Positions 35,066 to 44,057 of a stretch of DNA of 64,000 bases are shown here, in pieces; position 1 is the stretch's first letter; every line of letters starts with the position of its first letter. Source of the stretch: JBGVSA01 sp049840475 (GTDB lineage: Bacteria > Pseudomonadota > Gammaproteobacteria > Burkholderiales > Rhodocyclaceae). Under the pieces are notes generated by a model. It ran no database searches, had not been told where the DNA came from, and worked only from the letters and a program-made list of their open reading frames with translations. Both the position numbers and the translations under genes were made by a program. Where the stretch lies: assembly GCA_049840475.1 (NCBI GenBank), contig JASGKX010000001.1, forward strand, positions 1,984,001 through 2,048,000, given 5' to 3'.

Positions 35066-35079
35066 GCGGGGGGAGGTCA
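35066..35079. repeat. Solitary copy of the IS right end
   Basis: The 14 bases GCGGGGGGAGGTCA are identical to the last 14 bases of the IS at 32085-32098 and have the same orientation, but no transposase adjoins them. The bases before it (GGAGG) differ from the IS interior, so only the very end is shared. It may be a relic of a second related IS or of one-ended transposition. Confidence 0.6.
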
Positions 35080-35136
35080 CTAAACTCCATGTAGGTCAAT
35101 TCCGTTGGCGTAAACATTTATGCCCATTCGTACGCC

Positions 35137-35164
35137 TTAACTATTCGACAGAAAATAAGATAAT
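35137..35164 (+). promoter_or_regulatory. Candidate sigma-70 promoter ahead of fliQ
   Basis: TTAACT (35137-35142) and GATAAT (35159-35164) are separated by 16 bases inside a strongly AT-rich patch, 55 bases upstream of the fliQ ATG. No sigma-54 or sigma-28 motif was recognised here. Being the only substantial gap before a 20-kb run of genes, this is the likely main promoter. Confidence 0.4.
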
Positions 35165-35218
35165 TGAAAATTATAGAGTCTATTCATTGATATTGCGTTT
35201 TTTGATTTGAGGCGGTTG

Positions 35219-35671
35219 ATGTCGGCAGATTTGGCGCTTCGCATGATGTCCCATTTGTTGTGGTCGGGGGTCGTTGTTTCTGCGCCGATTTTGGCGATTA
35301 TTCTCGTCGTTGGTGTCCTGATAAGCGTACTGCAGGTCATTACGCAGATTCAGGATATGTCTATTACGTTTATTCCGAAGCTGATATGTGTTGCCATCGG
35401 GATAGGTATTTTTGGCCCGTGGATGCTCAGACAGTTTGACGAGCTTTGTCGTCTTACTCTGGTCATCTATCGCGACGTTGGCGTAGAGCACAATGGGTGT
35501 TCGGATAAACATGGACGTAGCATGGGCTCTGGGCGTCTTCTTAGTAGGTGTCCGGATCGCCGTAGCCCTTTTGCTGACGCCGCCTTTCTATCATACAAAT
35601 ATTCCCATTTCTGTTCGGGCGCTGTTGGTCCTCTCCATAGCGTTCGTCATGGCCTGCGCCCATCACATTGA
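35219..35671 (+). CDS. fliQ: Flagellar export gate protein FliQ, apparent 3' extension
   Basis: FliQ is a small subunit of the FliPQR export gate. GAGGCGG lies before the ATG at 35219. The two-helix body is clear (VGVLISVLQVITQIQDMS, TFIPKLICVAIGIGIFGPWM). FliQ is normally close to 89 residues; here the frame runs on to 150 and overlaps fliR by 179 bases with low-quality sequence. Removing one base near 35478-35481 (GTTGG) would give YRDVA and a TAG at 35484-35486, seven bases before the fliR ATG, and an 88-residue protein. That is probably the true end. Confidence 0.9.
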   Translation: MSADLALRMMSHLLWSGVVVSAPILAIILVVGVLISVLQVITQIQDMSITFIPKLICVAIGIGIFGPWMLRQFDELCRLTLVIYRDVGVEHNGCSDKHGRSMGSGRLLSRCPDRRSPFADAAFLSYKYSHFCSGAVGPLHSVRHGLRPSH

Positions 35672-36266
35672 CGGGCTGGCCGCGACGTTTGATACCCCGA
35701 GCATTGTCTGCGCGGTGATTCGCGAGGCGATCGTTGGCTTGTCTTTGGGCCTCGGCATCCACGTTGCGTTTGCCGCTTTCGCGCTGGGCGGTCGTTTGAT
35801 TGATGTCCAGGTCGGGTTTGGTATTGGTCAGGTGTTTGATCCAGTGACCCGTCAGCAGATACCGATTCTCACCACTTTGCTGAACCTGTGTGCGGTAATC
35901 CTTTTTTTTACCGCGGAATTCCACCATGTTTTATTTAGAGGTCTATTTGAAAGCCTTGTCGCGGTCCCTGTTTCGGCCCCGAATGTGACCAGTCTATTTT
36001 TTCTCCCTCAAGCACGTCAGTTGGCAAGCATGATGACGCTCGGGTTCGCATTGGTGGCCCCGGTCGTAATTTGCCTACTGATGGTAGAGGCAGCTGTCGG
36101 GGTGATAGCCCGATCATTGCAACGTGTCAATTTGTTCATTTTTAGCATTCCAGTACGTGTCGCGGTGGGGCTGGGTGCCATGGCCCTGTGGATCGTTGCG
36201 GCCGCTCCGACTATTCGGCGGATTTACGAATCCATATTTGTTGTCTGGGGCGAGGCGTTTAGATAA
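35493..36266 (+). CDS. fliR: Flagellar export gate protein FliR
   Basis: FliR (257 residues) is a polytopic inner-membrane component of the export gate. The conserved core shows in LGVFLVGVRIAVALLLTPPF and in the pore-region stretch VGFGIGQVFDPVTRQQIPIL. Several hydrophobic helices fill the chain. It overlaps flhB by one base (TAATG). Confidence 0.93.
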   Translation: MGVRINMDVAWALGVFLVGVRIAVALLLTPPFYHTNIPISVRALLVLSIAFVMACAHHIDGLAATFDTPSIVCAVIREAIVGLSLGLGIHVAFAAFALGGRLIDVQVGFGIGQVFDPVTRQQIPILTTLLNLCAVILFFTAEFHHVLFRGLFESLVAVPVSAPNVTSLFFLPQARQLASMMTLGFALVAPVVICLLMVEAAVGVIARSLQRVNLFIFSIPVRVAVGLGAMALWIVAAAPTIRRIYESIFVVWGEAFR

Positions 36267-37342
36267 TGGCCGAAGACCTCGACAAAAATCTCGCTGCGAC
36301 ACCGTACAAATTGGAGCAGGCTCGCAAGCGAGGAAGCGTAGCCAAGAGTGCAGATCTGGTCTCGCTCGTGGTTTTCGTGGTCGCTGTGGTGTTCCTTGCA
36401 TCACAGGGAGAGCAGGTGCTGACCGGTCTCTACGCGAATTGTCGGGTCATTCTTGCTCACGCATTCGAGTTGGATGCCTCTGGAACGACGAGTGTGATGC
36501 GGGAGGCCGGGCAGCTCTCGGCAATTCTCCTGGACATTCTTCTGCCTGCGCTACTGGTGATTGTGATTGGAGCCGTAGTGGGTAACGTCATCCAGACGGG
36601 GCTCATGTTTACTGTTGAACCGGTCAAGCCAGATTGGACCAGATTGAATCCCTCCAAGGGGTTCAAGAAGCTGTTTTCGTTGCGCTCGGTGTTCGACGGA
36701 TTTCGGAGCTTTATTAAGCTGGCTATTCTCGGCATGGTCCTGTACGTATCGCTAAGGGATCAAATTCCGATTTTCTTCCGCCTTTCTCAGCTTGATTCTC
36801 ATGGCTATCTCAGTGTGGTGATCCGCTCGTTGGCGGGGGTAGGTTTCAAGATGGCTATTGCGTTAGCCGCACTGACTGCAATCGACGTCCTGTACACGCG
36901 ACGCGAATTCGCCAAGCAGATGCGCATGAGTCACAAAGAGCACAAGGACGAGCACAAACAGCGTGAAGGTGACCCTCGGGTCCGCAGCAAGTTGCGGACA
37001 TTGCGCATGGAGTTTCTTGCCAAGACACGAGCACTCGCCAACGTGCGCAGGGCAGATGTCGTTATTACCAATCCAACGCACTTGGCGATCGCGCTGCGGT
37101 ATGAGCATGGCGTGATGGAGTCTCCTCAGATACTCGCGAAAGGCGCCGGCAGTATGGCTGCAGCCATTCGCCGCATCGCACGCCTCCATCGCGTTCCGGT
37201 GGTGGAGAACCGCCCTCTGGCACGGCGTTTATTTCAAGAGCTGACGATTGGGGCGTATGTCACGCCTGCTTTGTACGCTGACGTGGCGAGGATCATTGTC
37301 TGGATCTTTGCCATGCGCCGAGGCGGGGAGGCGCGCGCGTGA
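36266..37342 (+). CDS. flhB: Flagellar export switch protein FlhB
   Basis: FlhB sets export specificity and switches from rod/hook to filament-type substrates. At 358 residues it has four membrane segments and the cytoplasmic domain with the autocleavage site N269-P270-T271-H272 (VITNPTHLAIALRY). The cytoplasmic N-terminus has the usual ATPYKLEQARKRGSVAKSAD. Intact NPTH means substrate switching should be possible although no filament genes are visible. It overlaps flhA by four bases. Confidence 0.95.
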   Translation: MAEDLDKNLAATPYKLEQARKRGSVAKSADLVSLVVFVVAVVFLASQGEQVLTGLYANCRVILAHAFELDASGTTSVMREAGQLSAILLDILLPALLVIVIGAVVGNVIQTGLMFTVEPVKPDWTRLNPSKGFKKLFSLRSVFDGFRSFIKLAILGMVLYVSLRDQIPIFFRLSQLDSHGYLSVVIRSLAGVGFKMAIALAALTAIDVLYTRREFAKQMRMSHKEHKDEHKQREGDPRVRSKLRTLRMEFLAKTRALANVRRADVVITNPTHLAIALRYEHGVMESPQILAKGAGSMAAAIRRIARLHRVPVVENRPLARRLFQELTIGAYVTPALYADVARIIVWIFAMRRGGEARA

Positions 37343-39396
37343 AGTTCGCCAAAGGTCTGATTGCAGCCAACCGCGACATGGCGATGGTGGTATTGGTGCT
37401 GGCAGTGCTTATCGTGCTATTCACACCGATACCAAGCGTGTTGCTGGACTTCTTGATATTGGCGAATTTCAGCTTCGCCTTCTTACTTCTGCTGCTGACT
37501 TTCTACATGGGACGGCCGGTGGAGTTTTCGACCTTTCCATCGTTGCTTTTGATCGCCACCCTGTTTCGCCTGTCGCTCAATGTAGCGGCAACACGCCTGA
37601 TTCTCTCGCATGGGGATGCTGGCAAGGTTATTGGTGCCATCGGTTCGTATGTAGTGGGCGGAAATTACGTCATCGGTCTTATCGTTTTCCTGATTCTCAT
37701 CGTCGTGCAATACGTCGTGGTGACTAACGGTGCGCAGCGCGTCTCGGAGGTGGCGGCCCGCTTTACTCTCGACAGCATGCCCGGCCAGCAGATGAGCATC
37801 GACGCCGATTTGAACATGGGTTTCATCGACCAGGAAGAAGCGCAGCGCCGACGCAAGAACATCGAGAAAGAGGCTGCTTTCTATGGAGCCATGGACGGGG
37901 CAAGCAAGTTCGTAAAGGGCGATGCCATCGCTGGCATTGTCATCTTGCTGATCAACAGCATCGGCGGCCTGCTGATTGGCGTCATGCAGATGAACATGCG
38001 CTGGGGCGAGGCATTGCAGACGTACACCTTGTTGACCATCGGTGATGGAATCGTCACGCAAGTGCCTGCGCTGGTTATTTCTGTGGGCACCGGCATTATC
38101 GTGACGCGGTCGGCTTCCGACGCGAATCTCAGTCGTGAGGTGATGGCGCAGATCACTTCTTTCCCGAAAACGCTTGCCATGGTGGGGGGCGCTCTGTTCG
38201 CTGCGGGCTGCTTGCCCGGCATTCCTACGGTGCCGGCGTTCATGCTTGCCGGGGCATTGCTCGGCGCAGGATGGTTTTCGTGGAAAGCTCGGGCAGCGAC
38301 GGCGGATGGGGCGCAGGACCGTAATGGACAAGAGACCAGGGCGACGGGAGGGGGTGCCGCCGACGCTCTCGCCGATGCAGCGCCCATTCACCAGATTGAA
38401 GTTCTCGTTGGTGCGACCTGGTGTACCTTCGTTCAAGACGACGGGGCGGGGCCTTTAGGAGAGCGCATTGGCGTATTCCGACGTCAAAGCCTGCAAGAAC
38501 TTGGATTGATGCTCCCTCCGGTGCACTTCGGTAGCAAGGCGTCGCTGCAACCGACCCAGTACGAAATCCATCTCGACGGAGCACTCGTGGCACGGGGCGA
38601 GTCGACCGCAAACAAGCTCCTTGCGATCCACCCGAGCGGTGACACCAAAACGCTACGTGGCGAGGCGACTCGCGATCCTACATACGGGCTGCCTGCATTG
38701 TGGATTGAAGAGTCGCAACGTGATGCCGCTGTCGCCGCCAATTTCACGCTCGTTGACGGCATGACCGTGCTGATCACGCATCTTACCGAGGTCCTGCGCC
38801 GACATGGCGCAACCCTGCTGACCCGATCCGAAACCGAACGTCTGCTGAGCAGTATTCGTCAGAGCCAGCCTGGTCTCGTGGAGGAGGTGATTCCCACGTT
38901 GCTTACCCTGGGAGACGTGCAAAAAGTGCTCCAGGGGTTGCTTCGGGAAAAGGTGAGCATTCGGAATATTGGCGCAATCATGGAGACGCTGGCCGATGCG
39001 GCGCGTTTCTCAAAAGACCCCGTGCAGCTGGGTGAGGCGGTGCGATCAAGGCTCGGGCAGGCGATTTGCCAGTCCTTATTGGGGGACGCGATGGCACTCC
39101 AAGTGATGACGCTTGACCCGGGAGTCGAGGCGCAGCTCATGCAGGCCCTTGCCGCAGCGGAAGGCCGGCAGTTGGCGTTGGAGCCGCGCCTTATCGAACA
39201 ACTTCTACTACGCGTCGTCCAGGGCTCCGAGCGAATGATGAAGAGCAACCTCCTGCCGATTTTGCTGTGCGCCCCTGACCTTCGTCAACATCTGCGCACA
39301 CTGACGGAGCGTGTCATGCCACATCTGAGAGTGCTGTCGATGACCGAAATTCCGTCAACGATTGAGCTCAAGTCGTACTCCACCCTTTCGCTGTAG
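37339..39396 (+). CDS. flhA: Flagellar export protein FlhA
   Basis: FlhA forms the nonameric ring that docks chaperone-cargo complexes and couples export to proton flow. The 685-residue protein has the N-terminal eight-helix membrane domain with the FHIPEP-region motif FRLSLNVAATRLIL, the loop AARFTLDSMPGQQMSIDADL, and a C-terminal cytoplasmic domain from about residue 345. It starts at a GTG overlapping flhB. Length and motifs are complete. Confidence 0.95.
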   Translation: MKFAKGLIAANRDMAMVVLVLAVLIVLFTPIPSVLLDFLILANFSFAFLLLLLTFYMGRPVEFSTFPSLLLIATLFRLSLNVAATRLILSHGDAGKVIGAIGSYVVGGNYVIGLIVFLILIVVQYVVVTNGAQRVSEVAARFTLDSMPGQQMSIDADLNMGFIDQEEAQRRRKNIEKEAAFYGAMDGASKFVKGDAIAGIVILLINSIGGLLIGVMQMNMRWGEALQTYTLLTIGDGIVTQVPALVISVGTGIIVTRSASDANLSREVMAQITSFPKTLAMVGGALFAAGCLPGIPTVPAFMLAGALLGAGWFSWKARAATADGAQDRNGQETRATGGGAADALADAAPIHQIEVLVGATWCTFVQDDGAGPLGERIGVFRRQSLQELGLMLPPVHFGSKASLQPTQYEIHLDGALVARGESTANKLLAIHPSGDTKTLRGEATRDPTYGLPALWIEESQRDAAVAANFTLVDGMTVLITHLTEVLRRHGATLLTRSETERLLSSIRQSQPGLVEEVIPTLLTLGDVQKVLQGLLREKVSIRNIGAIMETLADAARFSKDPVQLGEAVRSRLGQAICQSLLGDAMALQVMTLDPGVEAQLMQALAAAEGRQLALEPRLIEQLLLRVVQGSERMMKSNLLPILLCAPDLRQHLRTLTERVMPHLRVLSMTEIPSTIELKSYSTLSL

Positions 39397-39409
39397 GAGA
39401 GCCGAAGTC

Positions 39410-40159
39410 ATGAACGACGTGTATGCCATTGTAGCCAGCGCGCTGAGTCAGAACGCCACTGTGTTGCGCTCCGTCAGCCAGAACGTGAGCAACCTGAGTA
39501 CGCCCGGCTACAAACGCGAGGTCGCCTATCAGCCTGCATTTGGTGCGTTCGTCTCACAGGGTGCAGTCACTGCCGAGGCCAATCGGCAACTACCGGGTGG
39601 TGTCGCGGTGAACGCAGCTTCGTTGCCGCGGGTCTTCGACGCATCGGTGGGCACGCTCAGGAAGACCGGGCGCCCGCTGGACGTCGCTATTGCGGGGGAG
39701 GGCTACTTTGAAGTGATGCTCAGGGATGGCCCCGCATATACGCGACAAGGCAATTTTCGACTCGACCCACAGGGGCGACTCGTCACCGATCGTGGGGAGC
39801 CCGTCATGGGCCAATCGGGAGAAATATTGCTGACGAGCGAGTCTGTTTCGATTGCCCGTGATGGTGAAGTACGCGACGCAGATCGAGTTGTCGGTCATCT
39901 CAAGCTTATTGCATTGGAGGATGCCTCGAACGCTGTTCACGTTGCCCCCGGAGTGATCCGAAGTGCCGTGCCCGGTGAGGCGCTCGACAGCAGCACAGTG
40001 CGGCTACAGCAGGGGTATCTCGAGAACGCAAACGTGTCGCTAGCAAGCGAGATGGTGCAGATGATGCAGACCATGCGCCATTTTGAATCGATGCAACGTG
40101 TTGCTCAGCAGTTCGATGAGTTGATGGGCAACTCCATAAGAAAACTGGGCGAAGCCTGA
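39410..40159 (+). CDS. flgF: Flagellar proximal rod protein FlgF
   Basis: A rod protein of 249 residues. AGGAGAGCC precedes the ATG at 39410. The N-terminal rod signature is NVSNLSTPGYKRE, the middle shows LDVAIAGEGYFEV and GQSGEI, and the C-terminal helix is ENANVSLASEMVQMMQTMRH. It is distinguished from flgG by size and by its place just before it. It resembles both, so F/G assignment is by order. Confidence 0.88.
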   Translation: MNDVYAIVASALSQNATVLRSVSQNVSNLSTPGYKREVAYQPAFGAFVSQGAVTAEANRQLPGGVAVNAASLPRVFDASVGTLRKTGRPLDVAIAGEGYFEVMLRDGPAYTRQGNFRLDPQGRLVTDRGEPVMGQSGEILLTSESVSIARDGEVRDADRVVGHLKLIALEDASNAVHVAPGVIRSAVPGEALDSSTVRLQQGYLENANVSLASEMVQMMQTMRHFESMQRVAQQFDELMGNSIRKLGEA

Positions 40160-40178
40160 TCTTTTGGGGGGAGATAGC

Positions 40179-40973
40179 ATGAACGACGCACTATTCGTTG
40201 CTGCCACTGGCATGCAGGGGCAGCAACTGAACGTAAATACCATTGCCAACAACATCGCCAACGTCAATACGAATGGCTTCAAGGCTGGGCGAGTGAACTT
40301 CGCTGATCTGGTTGCGCGCGATGGCACTCCCATTATGCAGAACGCCGCCACGCAAGAGGCGGGGGCGCTTGCCGCGCCGGCGCGACTCGGCCTTGGCCTC
40401 GGGGTGACGAGCGTGGCCAAGCTGTTGGAGCAAGGTGAGATCAAGAAGACGGACTCGGATGCGGACCTCGCCATTAGCGGTGTCGGTTTTCTTGAGGTGA
40501 CGCTTCCCGATGGGACTAGCGCCTTTACGCGCGGAGGAACGTTGAAGGTCAATGCCGACGGTCTGCTCGCTACCGCCTCGGGGTACCCGCTCAAGCATGC
40601 CATCTCAGTGCCGGAAGGCACGCAGCGCGTCACTATCCAGGCAGACGGGCGCGTGCAGCTCAGGCCCTCCGACCAAAGCGCGGCGATCGATGCCGGACAG
40701 CTGGAGTTGGTTCGCTTCCGCGACCCGGCGGCGCTTACTTCTCTAGGTGATGGCCTCTTTGCCGAGAATGAAAACACCGGATCGCCCATCTCAGGCAACG
40801 CCGGTCAGGATGGCCTCGGCATGTTTGCACAGGGCTTTCTTGAAGGGTCCAACGTCAAGCTCACCGATGAGATGGTCAACCTGATGGTTGCACAACGCGC
40901 ATACGAGGCCAGTGCAAAGGTGGCGCAGTCGGCCGACGAGATGCTGGCTATGGCAAACAATCTCCGCAAGTGA
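40179..40973 (+). CDS. flgG: Flagellar distal rod protein FlgG
   Basis: The distal rod subunit, 264 residues, starting at the ATG at 40179 behind GGGGGGAGA. It has NTIANNIANVNTNGFKAGRV at the N-terminus, the FlgG-type middle, and the C-terminal EGSNVKLTDEMVNLMVAQRA. It forms the rod that crosses the P and L rings, so the machine should reach the outer membrane. Confidence 0.93.
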   Translation: MNDALFVAATGMQGQQLNVNTIANNIANVNTNGFKAGRVNFADLVARDGTPIMQNAATQEAGALAAPARLGLGLGVTSVAKLLEQGEIKKTDSDADLAISGVGFLEVTLPDGTSAFTRGGTLKVNADGLLATASGYPLKHAISVPEGTQRVTIQADGRVQLRPSDQSAAIDAGQLELVRFRDPAALTSLGDGLFAENENTGSPISGNAGQDGLGMFAQGFLEGSNVKLTDEMVNLMVAQRAYEASAKVAQSADEMLAMANNLRK

Positions 40974-40978
40974 CGACG

Positions 40979-41941
40979 ATGCGGTCGATTCGCGCCCGCG
41001 GGGCGTTCGTGTTTGCCTGCATATTGGGATGTCTCTGCACGCACTCGGTACGCGCAGAGACGTCTATCGAATTGCGGCCTGGTATCGAGGTAACGCGTCG
41101 GGACATAGTCCTTGATGACATTGCCATCGTTCGATCTTCGGATCTCGCGGTGTTGAAATCGCTCGTCGATTTGCGCGTAGGGCGATACAGCGGATCAGCC
41201 CCCAGTATCGACCTGGATCGGCGGGCATTGGCGCAATGGGTGGCAAAGCACGGCCCAGACGTGGGGTCGCTAGTTTGGGGGGGCGCTGACCATGTGCATA
41301 TTAGGTTTCCAGTGCGAACAGCCACCCGAGACTGCGCGGGCACTGCTCGTGACGCTTTGCAGGCTTGGCTTGCCAAGCGCTACGGGCGGTTCGAGGTCGA
41401 GGTGCAGGCATCGGGCGCCACGGTGGGTGAATCACAAGAGTGTCGGATAAGGGCGGTTGCGGAGAACCTCAATGTCGCATCGCGCATGACCGTCTGGGCC
41501 GATGTCTTCGAGGAAGATCGATTCGTTCGCAGTATGGCGATCAGCGCCAAGGTCAGCGCCTTCCAGGATGTGTGGGTAGCAAGCGCCCCCATCGCAGCGG
41601 GCGAGGCAGCGCAAGGCTCCCGCTTCCAGCGACGCACTGTCAACGTCGCACGGGAAAATGCTGCGCCTCTCCCTGCCGACTGGGATGCCGGAGGCTATCG
41701 CGTTGCCCGAAATATGACAGAGGGGCAACCGCTCACCAGCGGGTTGCTTGTTGCTTCGCTCGATGTCGAGCGCGGAAGTCCAGCTGTCTTGACCACTCGG
41801 GTGGGAGGTGTGTCGCTTGAGGCGGCCGTGCGGGTCCTGCAGGACGGTAAGGTCGGCACGACGGTGCCGGTGAGCGTCGCTGGTGGCAAGTCATTCATGG
41901 CGCGAGTCGTATCCCCCGGACGTCTGGAGGCCACTCAATGA
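40979..41941 (+). CDS. flgA: P-ring assembly chaperone FlgA
   Basis: A periplasmic chaperone for FlgI, 320 residues. The ATG at 40979 begins a signal peptide ending near THSVRA; a GTG three codons earlier overlaps the flgG stop. The C-terminal SAF domain (from about 195, VWVASAPIAAGEAAQGS) and the final VSVAGGKSFMARVVSPG are typical. It is longer than enteric FlgA because of the N-terminal domain. Confidence 0.9.
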   Translation: MRSIRARGAFVFACILGCLCTHSVRAETSIELRPGIEVTRRDIVLDDIAIVRSSDLAVLKSLVDLRVGRYSGSAPSIDLDRRALAQWVAKHGPDVGSLVWGGADHVHIRFPVRTATRDCAGTARDALQAWLAKRYGRFEVEVQASGATVGESQECRIRAVAENLNVASRMTVWADVFEEDRFVRSMAISAKVSAFQDVWVASAPIAAGEAAQGSRFQRRTVNVARENAAPLPADWDAGGYRVARNMTEGQPLTSGLLVASLDVERGSPAVLTTRVGGVSLEAAVRVLQDGKVGTTVPVSVAGGKSFMARVVSPGRLEATQ

Positions 41942-42528
41942 CTCTCTGCAACGTAGTGACGGCTCTAATCCGGTTGTCGGCGATCGGCTTGCTGTCGGCA
42001 TCCCTCGCACATGCTGAAAGTCTTTACAGCCCCGACGAATTTCGCGCATTAGCGTCAGACGGAAAAGCCTATCGCGTTGGTGACGTACTTACCGTACAGA
42101 TCATTGAGAACGCTTCTGCAACGAGCAATGCGGACACAAGCACCAAACGAGACAATCAGATCAATGCCAATCTCAGGTTGTCAAATAACCCTTCCATCGC
42201 GGGCGGCATCAATATTGGCGGTGACTTCACCGGTGGTGGAACGACGCAGCGCAGCGGGCGGTTACTTGCGCAGATCACAGTGACCGTGCGGGAGATCGTC
42301 GATAACGGCTTGCTCAAGATCGCCGGCGAACAGCTACTGACCATCAATGGCGAAGCGCAGCGTATTGGTATCGAAGGTTTGGTGCGCTCACGCGACGTCT
42401 CCGACGGCAACGTGGTGCTGTCCACGCGTGTATCAGATGCACATATCACATATGAAGGCGATGGCCCTCTCTCTGAGCGGCAGCGGCCAAGTTGGTGGCG
42501 CCAGTTTCTTGACCTGATCGGCTTCTAG
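41938..42528 (+). CDS. flgH: Flagellar L-ring protein FlgH, non-lipidated form
   Basis: FlgH forms the outer-membrane L ring. At 196 residues it is shorter than usual. The body is clear (RVGDVLTVQIIENASATSN, GGGTTQRSGRLLAQITVTV, VDNGLLKIAGEQ, EGLVRSRDV). FlgH is normally a lipoprotein, but here the signal peptide ends in LLSASLAHAES with no lipobox cysteine, so signal peptidase I cleavage is expected. It overlaps flgA by four bases. Confidence 0.92.
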   Translation: MTLCNVVTALIRLSAIGLLSASLAHAESLYSPDEFRALASDGKAYRVGDVLTVQIIENASATSNADTSTKRDNQINANLRLSNNPSIAGGINIGGDFTGGGTTQRSGRLLAQITVTVREIVDNGLLKIAGEQLLTINGEAQRIGIEGLVRSRDVSDGNVVLSTRVSDAHITYEGDGPLSERQRPSWWRQFLDLIGF

Positions 42529-42538
42529 AAGGCAAACC

Positions 42539-43669
42539 ATGAGATCTCTCGGCTGGAAGCGCTGTCTTCTTATCGTTGTCTTCGCTGCGCAGGCGGTACC
42601 CGCAATAGCTGCCATTGAGGCCGTGCGCATAAAGGACCTTGGACGAATGCAGGGATGGCGCGACAACGCCATCGTCGGCTATGGCGTCGTCACGGGCCTC
42701 GCAGGAACCGGCGATTCGCCGGCCAACCGCACCACGCGTCAGGCGATGGCCAACATCCTCTCCAAGTTCGACATGGCAATCGGACCGGAGCAAGTGCAAA
42801 GCCGTAACGTAGCGGTCGTTATGGTGACAGCATCGATGCCGACCTTCGCTCGTGAAGGCGACCGGCTCGACGTTGTCGTAACGTCGTCAGGTGATGCGCG
42901 CAGCTTGGTCGGCGGCACGTTGTTGCTGACGTCTCTGAAGGCCGCCAACGGGCGCGTCTATGCGCTGGCGCAGGGCCCGCTATCGGTGGGGGGGTATCGC
43001 TATGACGCGAATGGCAACGTTGTGCAGAAGAACCACCCGACTGTCGGCTCCGTCCCAGGCGGAGCCACGGTCGAAGTGGGCCTGAATGCTAGCGTCGTTA
43101 GAAACGAGCGAAATGTGACGTTCGTTCTCGCCGAGCCCGATTACACAACTGCGCAACGTATTGCCGCCGCGATCAACACACAAGTCGGGCCGGGGCTTGC
43201 GCGCCCATACGATGCTTCTGGCATCGATATCCGTATTCCTGAAGGCTATCTGGACAGTGTGGTCGACTACCTCGCTCGTGTTGAGAACGTCACAGTGGCG
43301 CCCGATCGGCGCGCTCGCGTCGTGATCGATGAGCGGACCGGAACAGTCGTGTCGGGCGGAGACGTTACGATCTCACCGGTGGCCATCTCGCACGGCGACA
43401 TCAAAGTGTCGGTTGCCACTGAGAACTATGCGTCGCAGCCGTTCGTCCTCGGCGGATATGCTCCAGGCGTGAGTACAGCCATTGTCAGCAACTCGACGCT
43501 CAGCGTCGAAGAAATCAACGGCCCATCGTATGTCGGTCCGGACAAGAGCACTGTCGCCGATCTGGTGCAGGCGCTGGCGCGCATGAAGACCAATACGCGT
43601 GACGTCATTTCGATCCTGCGAGCTGTCAAAGCCGCAGGGGCCCTGCATGCAGAACTTATCGTCCAGTAA
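42539..43669 (+). CDS. flgI: Flagellar P-ring protein FlgI
   Basis: FlgI builds the periplasmic P ring. The 376-residue precursor has a signal peptide ending near VPAIAA and the conserved IKDLGRMQGWRDNAIVGYG, VVTGLAGTGDSP and a C-terminal TRDVISILRAVKAAGALHAE. Length and motifs are normal. Confidence 0.95.
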   Translation: MRSLGWKRCLLIVVFAAQAVPAIAAIEAVRIKDLGRMQGWRDNAIVGYGVVTGLAGTGDSPANRTTRQAMANILSKFDMAIGPEQVQSRNVAVVMVTASMPTFAREGDRLDVVVTSSGDARSLVGGTLLLTSLKAANGRVYALAQGPLSVGGYRYDANGNVVQKNHPTVGSVPGGATVEVGLNASVVRNERNVTFVLAEPDYTTAQRIAAAINTQVGPGLARPYDASGIDIRIPEGYLDSVVDYLARVENVTVAPDRRARVVIDERTGTVVSGGDVTISPVAISHGDIKVSVATENYASQPFVLGGYAPGVSTAIVSNSTLSVEEINGPSYVGPDKSTVADLVQALARMKTNTRDVISILRAVKAAGALHAELIVQ

Positions 43670-43680
43670 TGGGAGTACCG

Positions 43681-44055
43681 ATGAGTATTGAACAAGTGAC
43701 GATAGCGTTGGCCCGAATGGCACTGGACGCAGGACAGATGCGTCAGACCGCCATTGCCTCCAACATCGCCAATGTGAACAACCCGTCTTATGTACCGCTA
43801 TCGGTGAGTTTCGAGGATCAACTCGACGCTGCGCGACGCACCCTGCAAGCGGGAGGTCCTATACAAGGAGCGTCGCTCGATGGGGTGCGTGCCCAGTGGT
43901 TGAGCGTGCCGGGGGGGAATGAAGGGCAGGGCGTTCAGCTTGACTCCGAACTCGCTGCAATGTCCGCCAATTCACTTCAATTCCAGACTTTGATCAGAGG
44001 TGTAGCCAAGCATTACGCCCTGTTGCAGATCGCGTTCACCGAAGGGAAGAAATAA
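43681..44055 (+). CDS. flgB: Flagellar proximal rod protein FlgB
   Basis: A small rod protein of 124 residues with the N-terminal TAIASNIANVNNPSYVPLS and the C-terminal helix NSLQFQTLIRGVAKHYALL. GGGAGTACCG precedes the ATG at 43681. It forms the base of the rod with FlgC and FliE, which follow directly. Confidence 0.92.
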   Translation: MSIEQVTIALARMALDAGQMRQTAIASNIANVNNPSYVPLSVSFEDQLDAARRTLQAGGPIQGASLDGVRAQWLSVPGGNEGQGVQLDSELAAMSANSLQFQTLIRGVAKHYALLQIAFTEGKK

Positions 44056-44057
44056 GC

